64,000 bases of DNA from contig NC_052122.1 of assembly GCF_012273895.1 (NCBI RefSeq), forward strand, positions 11,160,001-11,224,000. The letters run 5' to 3'. Source of the DNA: Zerene cesonia. Lineage: Eukaryota > Arthropoda > Insecta > Lepidoptera > Pieridae. The notes under the pieces were generated by a model. The model searched no databases. It was not told where the DNA came from and saw only the letters and a program-made list of their open reading frames with translations. This document shows positions 1-9,953 of this stretch, piece by piece (within the stretch, counting starts at the first letter, position 1; each line of letters begins with the position of its first letter). Both the position numbers and the translations under genes were made by a program.

Positions 1-55
1 TAAGCCTTCTAAAGGACCGGGTATTATCCTTCTGGTGGTACCCGAGTATTATGTG
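1..55 (+). repeat. Dispersed repeat fragment, copy 1
   Basis: About 48 of the first 52 bases match 61116-61167, including the block GGACCGGGTATTATCCTTCT. The copy is cut by the window edge. It is probably part of a transposable element, family unknown. Confidence 0.6.
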
Positions 56-175
56 GAGGACATTATAATACATTCATTCGAATGTAATACCTTTGATCGA
101 GAAATGCTTGTAACTGGGTTTATAGTTTGTATTCTCTGCAGCGGCTTCAGTGATTTTCGTAATAATACTAATATT

Positions 176-345
176 TAAAAGCTGAAGAGTTCGTTTGTTT
201 GACCGCACTAATCTCAGGAACTACTGGTCCGATTTGAAAAATTCATTCGGTGTTAGATAGACCATTAATTGATTAAGGCTATAGGTTATATAATATGTAC
301 CATGGCCGAAGCCGGAGCGGACCGCAAGTTGAAATTATAAATGCA
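176..345 (+). repeat. Decayed interspersed repeat (GCTGAAGAGTTCGTTTGTTTG type)
   Basis: It starts with GCTGAAGAGTTCGTTTGTTT, continues through ACTACTGGTCCGATTTGAAA and GGTGTTAGATAG, and ends near CCGGAGCGGACCGC. This order of blocks is one I know as a widespread lepidopteran repeat. A weak relative of its first block is seen at 6890-6910. It carries no coding capacity. Confidence 0.5.
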
Positions 346-805
346 GGAGTGTATTGCGTTTTTCAATACTTTTTATTTAAGTTTTAAATAGAATACCATG
401 TGATGAATATCATAATACCATAGGTATCAAGTAATTTTTAAACAAATATTATAACCACATAATTTTAATTTCTACGAGAGTAAATAAACAACTTTTGTCT
501 TACACCCATCCAGACAAGTACAATTCAAAAAGGATAATAGCCGACTAGACTAGCCGACCGACGTAGCTGACTACGAAGAAGTACTTTAAACCCACATAAT
601 TAAGATGCTCCGATAATATAACCAAAAAATTACAGCTAACTACGTCGCGTCTATAAATCAAAATCTCATCGCTTAACCTCGACACTTACTTAATCGATCG
701 ATTCCGAACGCGTCAAACCTCTTTACGTGAAAAATAATGGCCACTAAAAATGACTTGAGATAAAATTAATAGGCTTTTTTATCTGTGGCACTTGTGACGT
801 TAACG
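346..805. other. AT-rich upstream region, no gene seen
   Basis: Nothing recognisable lies here apart from possible 5' flanking sequence of the NDUFS8-like gene. A short CGACTAGACTAGCCGACCGACG stretch sits at about 542-563. No clear TATA box or initiator can be assigned. Confidence 0.5.
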
Positions 806-811
806 TTTCAG
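806..811 (+). promoter_or_regulatory. Possible splice acceptor upstream of the NDUFS8-like start codon
   Basis: TTTCAG ends 21 bases before the ATG at 833. If it is used, the gene has a further 5' exon (noncoding or coding) to the left. If it is not, transcription starts close to the ATG. The sequence cannot decide between these. Confidence 0.3.
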
Positions 812-832
812 CTTTTCACTTCATTTTGGGAC

Positions 833-1112
833 ATGCTGCGTAGAATAACGAAGAATTGGTGGCGGGTACCGATAAGGCATTGTGGCAATCCTGCTGGGGA
901 CTGTGACTACGCACCCTGTCCTCAGCCGCCGCCCACTCCCGTTCCTCCATACATAGCGCCGTGCAACTCGCCTGTACCACCGTACTATTGCTGTCCAAGA
1001 ACGAAGTACGATGTGAATTTCATTTATATAAATGATCAGCCACCTAAAACGAAACTTGGTGACGTTGTAGACAGAATGGCGAACGCGGTTTTTTGGTTGG
1101 AAATAGCTAGGG
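833..1112 (+). CDS. NDUFS8-like: NDUFS8-like complex I subunit, exon encoding the N-terminal part
   Basis: This exon encodes residues 1-93 of a 237-residue protein. The first in-frame ATG (833) follows an in-frame TAG at 770-772 and gives a start of MLRRITKNWWRVPIRHC, which is basic and free of acidic residues, as expected for a mitochondrial presequence. Residues 17-55 form a Pro/Cys-rich segment (Cys 17, 24, 29, 44, 53, 54, with PPP and VPP runs) that I do not know from ordinary NDUFS8. Residues 59-93 (YDVNFIYIN... to LGDVVDRMANAVFWLEIARG) match the region before the first helix of NDUFS8, normally a V-x-D-R-A-A-Q-T-like block. The exon ends in AGG-G before GTACGT, a good donor in phase 1, and joins 3271 to restore an ARGFAVTLGHIFKEP reading. 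A TTTCAG at 806-811 could be an acceptor for an upstream noncoding or coding exon, so the start is the least certain part. Confidence 0.82.
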
Positions 1113-3270
1113 GTACGTTTAATTAATCAGTTATCTTTGTAATCCTACTAATATAATAAATAGGAACATTTGTAAGGATGTCTGTGGGTTTGTTGCTCTT
1201 TCACACAAAAACTACTTAACCGATTGCAATGATATTTGGTACGTAGACAGCTGGACAAATAAAAATGGCCTATAAATATCCTCACTCTTCGTTACCATCA
1301 GGCGAACCATCAGCTTAAATGCCTGTATTGACAAAAAAAGTCTACGAAGTCTCGACTCTCGCATTTAACAGTAATTCCCGGTAAAGTTTATTTAAAAATA
1401 GCGTGTCAAACAATTATAAAACTATTGGTAATAACATTTTCAAAAAACGTTTCAAATAAACAAGAGCTATAAATAGTTTATAGCAAATAAATTCAATGTG
1501 TATCCAATAAATATTTACAGATAAATATTCTGTGATATAAAATGTATCGTTGAGATAAATTCAAAAACTAACTGATACGGCAAACGTTGCTTTGACATAT
1601 ACATATCACTTACGAGTATAAATAATTTAGAATCTATTCTCAATCCTTCTAAATTTGGTTATGCAGTGTCCGGGAAATATGACAGCTGACGGCATGACAC
1701 GAGAATTTGATATGAAATAGTTATTTAAACAATGTTTAAAACTATCAAACAAAATTAAATATAGCTTATGCCACTCGGGAATTGTGTACCCGCTAGTTTG
1801 TCTGTGAAATATTTTTTCAATACGGTTCAGTATTTTCGAAACATCTTCGCCCCAAACCAACACACAAACATGCTATGAAAATTTCCTCACTGTAATGTTA
1901 ATTAATGCATACATATACTAATTCACTGAAATATTCTAGTCATATTTATAACAAATTATTGGCGAAGCAATTTGTACTCATGTCAGCACATTACCATCCC
2001 ATCGAACTAAGAGGAATGCACTTGTGTTTGAGCGCATATCGTCGCATTTTATCCACACTGTTGGATATTTTCTTTATTTTATGCTATTTTTAACATAACT
2101 AATATATAATGGATCTTTTTTGTTGTTGTTATTGTCCAACGTGTATTGATTCACAAACAATACACGATTCCTATGCATGGCTAGCTATAATTAATGAGCT
2201 AATTCAATCATACCTATCACTTATATTATATTCATCTATGCGGAAAATGTCTTGAGCAACAGGTAGTAATTAATTACGGGGCAACATTTAGACTCATTTC
2301 ATATTTGATTCGCGTGAATCGTACAAATTTTCCGCTTTCCCGTGGCCCTAAGACGAATCTTGGTTTACCTGATTTAAAATTCAAGTTAACCACGACAGCG
2401 GCCAAATTATCCTCACAGTCCGGAGTAATTTTCAATCAGTTATTGAAATGCATCAAACAATTTACGACTTTACTGCGTTCGTTTTATGGCCAAAGTCGTA
2501 GCTCATTTCGCTTGCCGGTTATGTTGTTACTATGTCTAACCAGAAGCGAGAATTTTATATAAACTTTTAAAATGTATCTCAGGTTAATACCTGAGAGCTA
2601 ATTAAGATAAAAAATAAACAGTCGGAGGAGAGACTGTAATTGAAATTACGAATAGAGGAGAGGTTGAAATGAATAACGGGGGAACAGTGATAAATTTTAC
2701 TTTATATATTTAGACGGTACAAAAGTGCTTCTAAAATAATTACAGTTGAATGGATAAATGATTGAATTTGATAAGTGTAGTGAAAAGTTTGAGTTACACA
2801 TAAAATTATTTTTCATTTTAAACTAAATCTGAATCATAGGTTCGAAATAAAGTATTAAGTAAAAAGCTAATAAGCTAATAAATATTCATATGCATAATGT
2901 CGTAAATTAATACTTATGTAGTCGTCATATTTTTACTTACTTTATTAATAAAATTAATATCTTATAATCGTTCCTACCTCTAAATCTTTAAGACTAGAAA
3001 AGGAAATGAATACGTATCTTCTCAACTAATACGGTTTTTACGTTTCCCCTTATATTTTACAAGCTCAAGGCATATTTTTGTCTGTCAAACTACAAACATT
3101 AAAAAAATGTCATATTGATACGAAAAAAAAAATAAAACATTTGAACAATAGTCAATTCCTATATCATGGGTATGGTTCTTGTTAGAATCGGTTGTTATTG
3201 TGCTTTGTTTATCATTCTATATATTTGTTGATCACATGTTCCAATTTTAAATCCTGCCTATTTCCAATAG
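1113..3270 (+). other. Intron of the NDUFS8-like gene
   Basis: This is a phase-1 intron of 2158 bases between donor GTACGT (1113) and acceptor CCAATAG (3264-3270). It is AT-rich. Its first part contains a decayed interspersed repeat in reverse orientation (1138-1272), followed by a fragment near 1285-1330 resembling the repeats near 17.4 and 55.2 kb. An open frame at 2305-2562 has no ATG start and no recognisable content. I see no other gene in it. Confidence 0.85.
1138..1272 (-). repeat. Decayed repeat, family C (reverse copy)
   Basis: Read on the minus strand it matches the middle and end of the copies at 9093-9296 and 37825-38033: an AGCTGTCTACGTACCAAAT block, then ATTGCAATCGGTTAAGTAG, GTGTGAAAGAGCAACAAAC and a CATCCTTACAAA tail. 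It lacks the CTAGCTGCGCC head. It is probably a 3' fragment of a non-LTR or Helitron-like element. Confidence 0.6.
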
Positions 3271-3704
3271 GGTTTGCTGTCACGCTAGGACACATATTCA
3301 AGGAACCAGCAACAATCAATTACCCTTTTGAGAAGGGTCCTTTGTCGCCGCGTTTCAGAGGCGAACACGCTTTGAGAAGATATCCATCAGGAGAAGAACG
3401 ATGTATAGCGTGCAAGCTGTGCGAGGCAATCTGCCCTGCTCAAGCGATAACCATAGAAGCTGAAGAACGGGCGGATGGTTCTCGACGAGCCGTAAGATAC
3501 GACATAGACATGTCAAAATGTATCTTCTGTGGATACTGCCAAGAAGCCTGTCCCGTAGACGCAATAGTAGAAGGACCCAATTTCGAGAACTGCACGGAGA
3601 CTCACGAAGAACTCTTGTATAACAAGGAGAAGCTCCTATCGATTGGGGATCGTTGGGAACCAGAAATTGTGAGCAATTTAAGCGATAATCACTTGTATCG
3701 CTAA
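3271..3704 (+). CDS. NDUFS8-like: NDUFS8-like complex I subunit (23 kDa, TYKY), terminal exon
   Basis: This exon encodes residues 94-237 of a matrix-arm subunit of mitochondrial NADH:ubiquinone oxidoreductase. The family holds iron-sulfur clusters N6a and N6b, which pass electrons towards ubiquinone. Visible signatures are EPATINYPFEKGPLSPRFRG, RYPSGEERCIACKLCEAICP (Cys 138, 141, 144, 148), the second motif CIFCGYCQEACP (Cys 177, 180, 183, 187), DAIVEGPNFE, and the C-terminal ETHEELLYNKEKLL ending in HLYR. All eight cluster cysteines are present and there is no stop or frameshift. The length of 237 is somewhat longer than the roughly 210-220 usual for animals, and the excess lies in the N-terminal exon. 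The acceptor is TTTCCAATAG before 3271. A variant poly(A) signal ATTAAA lies at 3802-3807, about 100 bases past the stop. The family call is certain. Whether this is the only NDUFS8 gene or a paralogue cannot be told from the window. Confidence 0.95.
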
Positions 3705-6700
3705 TCCTAATTTATCGCAGTCTTACTCTAGTTGTTCCTGTTGTTCCGCTTCACTCGCGCTGTATTGTTATTTATACTGAATAATTAATTTAAAGCAGCT
3801 AATTAAATGAATTTTAAAGCAATAATATTGTATACAAAATAATACCAAAAACCTACCAAAAAATATTCCTTTGTTTAATTATAGAAAGCACTGATATTTG
3901 AATAAGAAATTAAACTTAAGCACTTAAAACATCGCCATATTTCAACCTTATTTAATTAGAAAGTGTCCATCAAAAAATTGGACGTGGATCCTTAATATTT
4001 AAACTTGGTTTTGTCGGAGTCGTTTATGAAATTTTGCATAATGTATGAAATATGAATTATAGATGACGTATCTGCGAAGTGGAATGGATAAAATTTCAAT
4101 TCCACCTAATCGTTACGTTGGGATGAGACTCCATTAAACTTCATCATTATCGGAATTATTTAGTGTGGCCGTTGGGGTGGTTTTTGCTTGGATTGAAATA
4201 TCGGACGTATCGGAGTGTGGAATGGTGATCAAACAGACTTTAATGAAGTCTTTAATGATTAAGAGGGTTTATTTTCATATGAATTCAATTTATATCGAGA
4301 TACACGAAATAGCAAATAATAGTCTTGGTTAGGGCTTTGACGTCACTTTCATAATGCTACCTCAATCTTCCTGTAATCTCGTGGTTACGAGAAATATTAA
4401 CAGTGTGTCCTGATTCCAATTCTGTTGAGAGACTGAGAGACTCCAAATATTATTGAAATAAATTCATTAATATTGGGGAACTGTAATGGTTTACAGTAGA
4501 ACTCCAAAATATGAATAGAGTTTGCTCTTCCTAGTTATATTGTCCATAATATTTAATACTATCGAATAAAGCTACAAAGCGCATCTCAGATAGAAATATA
4601 TTTTCTAGTTTGTGACCCACTGTTTTTATCTTATGACAATTTACCCCTGTAGCGTACGCACCATAGAGTAATTTCATTTCAATATAAACAACATTCAATC
4701 TGTTCGACAATATTCGACCAAACTCAAATTGCAATGGTGATTTTAGTAAAGTTCCACAAAATACTGTTTCAAGGATCACATGTGTTATTTTTTTTTTACT
4801 TTTACTTTTTTTTATTAATGTAAATAATTGTTCGGTATCCCAAAATAAATAAATAAAAGACAATCAATATAAGTATAATCGACGTAATAAATTTTTATTA
4901 CATCCATCACTAAATGTGTATCTAAGAGAGTAGCTTTTGACAATGGAGAGAAAAGACGCATCAGGTACCACAAGTGAATCCGGAGCGGATCGCTTGTAGT
5001 TGTTAAGTAATACATACATAGCTTAAACGCTAATGTGACCAAATTATTATGCTATGGTATTGAAATAGTTCCACATAAATATATGGAAAGCAGTTCAGAA
5101 TAAAATAATTTACGTAAAGTAGCTCAATAAGCAAACCTACAGACTGGAAAACTCAGCAGATCAAACAGCATGTTTTTTTTATCAGCGCGCCCTTCTGCAC
5201 CTGGCCTACATTTTATGGGTCCTTTACGACCACACCATCTTTGTTATTAATGGCTAATTCGTGTACTTTATGTACAATCGAGCAGAGATGATTTTCGCTT
5301 TTATCTCCAAACCTTGAACAGTTATGGTATTTTTATACAAGCGTACCTTCACGAATTCATGTTTTCAAGGTGTCGCAAACATTTTATAGCGATATAAAAT
5401 GTTGACTTTCTCCTTTCGTCTTCACTTTAAGTATATCAGTTTAAGCGAAACACAGACCACCACGCCGATATCCAGTTAAAGCTTTCAATACGGTTGGCGT
5501 ATTTAATAGTGTGGAATGTTTGTGATTTGATATGATCTTCCTTCGTTATCGGAGATCACAATGACAGTCGGTATATGCAATATAAATTATCAATCCTATA
5601 TTCTCCTGTTTAAAAGATTATATTTATATTTTTAGTTGATTTTCTTTGTGGAGAATCTTCTAAAAAAGAAATAAAACCTTTTTGGCGTGAATCTAATATC
5701 GGTTGCTATGTTTAAAAGAATAGCAGGTGAAGATATTCGCTGAGACGACCGAGCGTATCACTCGTCAATTGAATTTTTGCGGCAAGACACTTCGGCTCCA
5801 CTCAACGCACTCAATGCCTGAGGGAAAGCTAAAGAATGCAGTCGAATCTCCTTGAATTTTATGACAAAGCTAGCTCTGCTACAGACTGTATTCCATTAAA
5901 CACTCATCGAATATACATATTCCAGTTTCAATTAAAATCATACTGATAATTCTCGTTTAATAGGAACTGTCCATACGCACGACCTGCTTTTGGAGCGCCT
6001 GGCAATGACTCTTTCGCGTCAATTCATTCGTGATGAATGCACATGCCAAACATTCACTCCAGTTCGCCGGTATCGGAGCCGGAGTAAATAATGGTCTTGT
6101 AATAGAAAATTATATAATATAATCACCGACTCTTAAACTATGGGGATACCTCGTTCGTTAGTTAAATGCTCTCGTAAAGGTCGTTACGAACAGCCAGAAT
6201 CCGTGATGAGAGAGATGACCGCTATTAAGTGAATTACTTGCCTTTCTTTTGAATAGGTTTAGTGCTTTAATGTGACTTGGCTTACACGAAGGTGGGTGTT
6301 GTTACGCTTTCTATGTTTAATTAATTTTCATTGGTATCTATTGTTATTAAAATGTGTGTTATATATAATTTGAATGGGCCACAATGTGTGGGGACTGGTG
6401 ACTTAAAATACAGGGAAATCAGATACCTAGTTTAGGCACCAGTCTCACACCTAATAGATCAATAATCATTTTGACGTTAGTCGCATACTCGTAAATTACA
6501 CTGGTTCTTTCGGCACTTGGATGACACTGACAGGGGGGCGTGGGCACAGTCTAAAAACGCGTGGGTCTGAAATAAGGGTTGCCAATGCAAATAATCTCCT
6601 TTGTTTCAGGGAATTTATGCCAATCTTCTAGTTTTTAAGAAACATTTATTTATTTATTTACTCTTTAATAAAATTAAACATAAGAATTACATGTAACTAT

Positions 6701-7130
6701 TTTTCATAAAAAAACCCGTGTGGCTCAGTTAAATTTCTATATATAATTCATACATAGACATCATCAGTCCGTATTATTTATAGATAAGCCACAATAACAG
6801 TTTTTTAGTTGCTTTTGTATGGGTAGAAAACACTAGCTGTGAAAGTGGTATCAGGACATTAATCCTTAATATACTTGTGAGAATAATATAAGGCTGAAGA
6901 GTTTGAACTCACGAATGACAACTTACTAATGTTAAGCGCTAAATATGTTCTACACTACGGATTAAGCTGAGGTAAACTGCTAGTAGATTGATAGCCTTAC
7001 TTGATAAAATTAATTTGCTAAATTAAGCCTTATTGGCTTATAGTCTGCGTGTAATTTTCCCTTTAAATCATTCAGATCGGACTTTCTTAAAGAAGTTGTG
7101 ACGGTTGATGTGATGACCAGTATATACTTA
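3705..7130. other. Intergenic region, no gene seen
   Basis: Beyond the 3' flank of the NDUFS8-like gene I see only AT-rich sequence. Open frames at 4531-4863 and 4815-5042 (minus) are low-complexity and lack family features. A fragment near 4960-5000 (CCGGAGCGGATCGC) resembles the end of the repeat at 176-345. There are no RNA genes. Confidence 0.5.
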
Positions 7131-7155
7131 ACATTATTATAAAGGTGGTAAAGTA

Positions 7156-7358
7156 CCGCCTCCTTGGTACAGTGGTAAACGCGTGAGCGTAGAACCGAGA
7201 GGTCCTGGGTTCGATTCCCGGTGGGGACAATAAAAAAATGTTTCAGTCTGGCTGGACACAGAAGGCTGATCACCTACTTGTCCATAAAGAAATTCGTTCA
7301 GTGAAACAAATGTATGTCATCTGCCCCATACCCCAGTAGGGGACACGGGACTTCACTA
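7156..7358 (+). mobile_element. tRNA-derived SINE, family 1, copy 1
   Basis: A tRNA-like head shows box A (TGGTACAGTGG, 7165-7175) and box B (GGTTCGATTCC, about 7208-7218), which is an internal RNA polymerase III promoter. The body that follows (CTGGACACAGAAGGCTGATC, then CCCAGTAGGGGACACGGGAC) is shared with 40931-41145 and 48558-48713. Imperfect direct repeats of TATTATAAAAGG type flank the copy, as expected for target-primed insertion. The element has no protein of its own and would depend on a LINE. Confidence 0.85.
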
Positions 7359-7374
7359 TTATAAAAGGCAAATT

Positions 7375-8210
7375 TCGTGATCTTCACGAAATCAAAAAGG
7401 GCGCGCAGATGTGTTTGCTATGTTGATATTGTCAGGCGTTTATTTTATGAATTTTCTAGTAACACATCGCGGGTTATATAATTGCTTATTTTCTTTAAGG
7501 AGATAAATGTTTTTTTTTTACATGAATGTTGTATGTTTTTCATCTTGATAATGTTGTCGTTAAATATATTCATATATAACGAACCATAACTAAAACATCT
7601 TAACTACGTGTTTACTACTAATACTAGTTTTGTGGGAATTAGTATTGACTATTTCTTAAATAATTATAATAATTAATATAACGCATGTTATTAGAATAAC
7701 AATTAGTTATTAAGATTTGAAGTCAAAGATTGTGTTTATGATATTGCTACTTTTGGATGTTTGAATTAAAACATACTTACAGATCAATAAAAGACTGACT
7801 TGCAACTCAATATTCAGACTCCGTATATAGGCGATAATATTAATAGATAGAACTTCGTACATTTCCTTTCCAACCAGGGTGCCTGCCAGAGATTGCTGTT
7901 AAGCAATAAGGCCGCCTCATGCACAAACGATGTCTTTTTTTTCTTTTTATTGTCTTCTTGCTGTTTTTGTCTTAGAAGTTTGTGCAATAAAGCATTATAA
8001 ATAAATAAATAAATAAAAAGGCTAAAAAATATCGACGTATTAATGAACAAACAGCATGACCTTGGATTGATCTAGGCACCCAGATTTATTAGGTATGACC
8101 TATAATGACACGGCAACTGTAAACCCCGACGGAGGCGGTAAATTGATTTCAGCGTTACAACTTATGAATATTGATATATAGGTACACTATACAGCTATAT
8201 TATGTAGGAA
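7375..8210. other. AT-rich intergenic stretch
   Basis: No gene is seen. It has a short (TAAA)n tract near 8000-8017 next to a minus-strand open frame made of repetitive lysine, leucine and phenylalanine codons, which looks like a retroelement tail rather than a protein. Confidence 0.45.
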
Positions 8211-8214
8211 GTTA

Positions 8215-8450
8215 ATCCGTCCCGACTCAACAACGAATAGGGTCCATTTGAACGATGTCCCCATTTGCAGGCTCATCAACGAGCAATAATTGAATCGGAT
8301 GCCCAGTAGAGACGGACGGGGGTGATATACCTTCGGAATTGGTTGCCCCGCTAGGATAGATCACATGCAAAAGGACTTCTACGCTTGAGCATTCATGCCC
8401 TCTGCCTCCTTAGGGGAGGCAGAGGTGGAATACTAGATTGTCCTCATGAA
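8215..8450. repeat. GC-raised segment with strong hairpin, probable repeat
   Basis: The base composition is clearly higher in GC than its flanks. It contains a perfect 11-bp stem (CCTCTGCCTCC at 8399-8409 with GGAGGCAGAGG at 8415-8425, loop TTAGG). No frame stays open through it. It resembles dispersed non-coding repeats I associate with moths, but there is no second copy in this window to prove that. Confidence 0.4.
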
Positions 8451-8823
8451 ATATTGGAATTGGGATTTTTGGGACAGTCAAATTCATATAGTTCCTTTCT
8501 TAATAAGCCTCGTTTAAGACGTTTACAATTTCTATAATAATAAAGTGTATTTGATTCTATAAAATCGTCAAATATTCATCTGTTGAATGTATTTTGAATT
8601 CACTCTATTATGCTTATGGAAATCGCATTGTAAAAAGGGGTATTCCGTCATGAAATATCATACTGTCATTTAGCAAGTCGACTATTAACGAATGATGATA
8701 GATTTTTGTAGTAATGGACTTTCTTTGAATATCGTATTGAATGATTAATAGCATTTATTAATGAATCCTGGCGACTGGACAACTCCATTACGGCTACACG
8801 GAACATTGATTTGGAAATATGTT

Positions 8824-8881
8824 TTATATGATAATCATGATAGATGGATATTGAAATATTTTATATGATAATCATGATAGA
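8824..8881 (+). repeat. Short direct duplication
   Basis: TTTTATATGATAATCATGAT occurs twice, at about 8821 and 8858, spaced 37 bases apart with related sequence between. It looks like a local tandem duplication. Confidence 0.7.
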
Positions 8882-8917
8882 AGATAATAATATGTATTAT
8901 CTGTTTTTATACCTGAA

Positions 8918-9086
8918 TACTTGTTTGTTTGACTTTGTTTCGAGACGGAGTAATTTAATGTGGAGATTGTGTGTCTGGAGGTAGGAGACTAGAGGCTACT
9001 TTTTATCACGGTGAAACATCTAATTCCTATGAATCTCCTTTGACTTTTGACGAGGGCGAAGCCGCGGGCGGAAATCTAGTAGGCTT
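8918..9086 (+). repeat. Decayed repeat, family B
   Basis: It begins with TTGTTTGTTTGACTTTG and ends with GAGGGCGAAGCCGCGGGCGG and AAATCTAGTA, the usual end of this interspersed family (other copies near 20.1, 21.8, 30.3-31.4 and 55.8 kb). An open frame runs through it but is not a gene. Confidence 0.55.
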
Positions 9087-9092
9087 ATTTAA

Positions 9093-9296
9093 GACTAGCT
9101 GCGCCCCGCGATGTCACCCGTGTAAGTCCGTATCCCGTAGGAATATCGAGATAAAAAGTTGCCAATATGTTATTTCAGTTGTCCAGCTGTCTACGTACTA
9201 AATTTTATTGCAATCGGTTCAGTACTTTTTGCGTGAAAGAGTAACAAACACACACACATCCTTACAAACTTTCACATTTATAATATTAATAGGATA
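9093..9296 (+). repeat. Decayed repeat, family C
   Basis: CTAGCTGCGCCCCGC head, GTAAGTCCGTATCCCGTAGG middle, ATTGCAATCGGTTCAGTA and GCGTGAAAGAGTAACAAACA, then a (CA)n run and CATCCTTACAAACTTTC end. It closely matches 37825-38033 over its whole length and 16748-16858 over its first half. It is the 3' part of a retroelement or a Helitron-like repeat, type not settled. Confidence 0.65.
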
Positions 9297-9743
9297 GAGC
9301 TTCTGTTCGACTCCAATTATTCTTTTAATTTTCGTAGACTAAGTGAAACGTTATTGCAATGGTATTATGGTATTTATATGGAAAAACAAATTCTAACCGA
9401 CTCCATAAAAACGAATATCATCAATTTAACTATTTTTTTTTTGGTTTGTTACATCAAAACTTCCTACGGGGTGAATCAGTATTGATGGTCTTGTTTTATT
9501 TTAAAGCTGAACCTTCCCGATTGGTTCCGTTTAAATTTTGTAATTTCTAATGCTGACGATTTAAATTCGTTTAAAAAAATATACTTCACTACCTTATTTC
9601 TTCATACATGTATTGTTTTACACTTATATTGCATTTAGTTAAATGACCGGTTTAGGTTCACCACATGATAAAGTATGAGTACGTACCTAGACCATATTAA
9701 TTAACATATAAACAATTTTGATGCATTTAAATTGAATATCCAC

Positions 9744-9823
9744 ATGCAGGGGCTTAATTGTATTTCCCGTATTGCGTTAATCATTTTATTGATTCAATCG
9801 TTTAGTCCGGCAGGCACTTACGC
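9744..9823 (+). CDS. Candidate first coding exon of a secreted protein (unrecognised)
   Basis: From the ATG at 9744 the frame reads MQGLNCISRIALIILLIQSF followed by SPAGTYA. That is a textbook signal peptide layout: a short N-region with Arg, a 10-12 residue hydrophobic core, and a small-residue cleavage motif ending in TYA. Directly at the predicted cleavage site is GC before GTACGT, a good donor in phase 2. Insect secreted proteins often have a first exon that stops around the signal peptide. Without splicing, the frame runs on to a stop at 9951-9953 and would give a 70-residue peptide. No partner exon was found and the product is unknown. Chance hydrophobic frames are common in AT-rich DNA. 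Confidence 0.22.
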
Positions 9824-9953
9824 GTACGTTATATTAGTGAAGAATTTTCAATATAATGATATGATCGGAGTGTTGCAGATTGAATATGCTATTTTTCGAT
9901 TAGTTCTCCCAGTTATTAGTTTCCCTAGTGAATTGTATAAGACAAAATTGTAA

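Noticed and set aside
2305..2562. Open frame inside the NDUFS8-like intron
   Set aside because: No ATG start and no recognisable protein features. Not needed to join the two exons.
7010..7273. Minus-strand frame with a GNRTQDLSVLRSRVYHC-like reading
   Set aside because: It lies over the tRNA-like head of SINE family 1. The same reading, in pieces, appears in the reverse copy at 41 kb.
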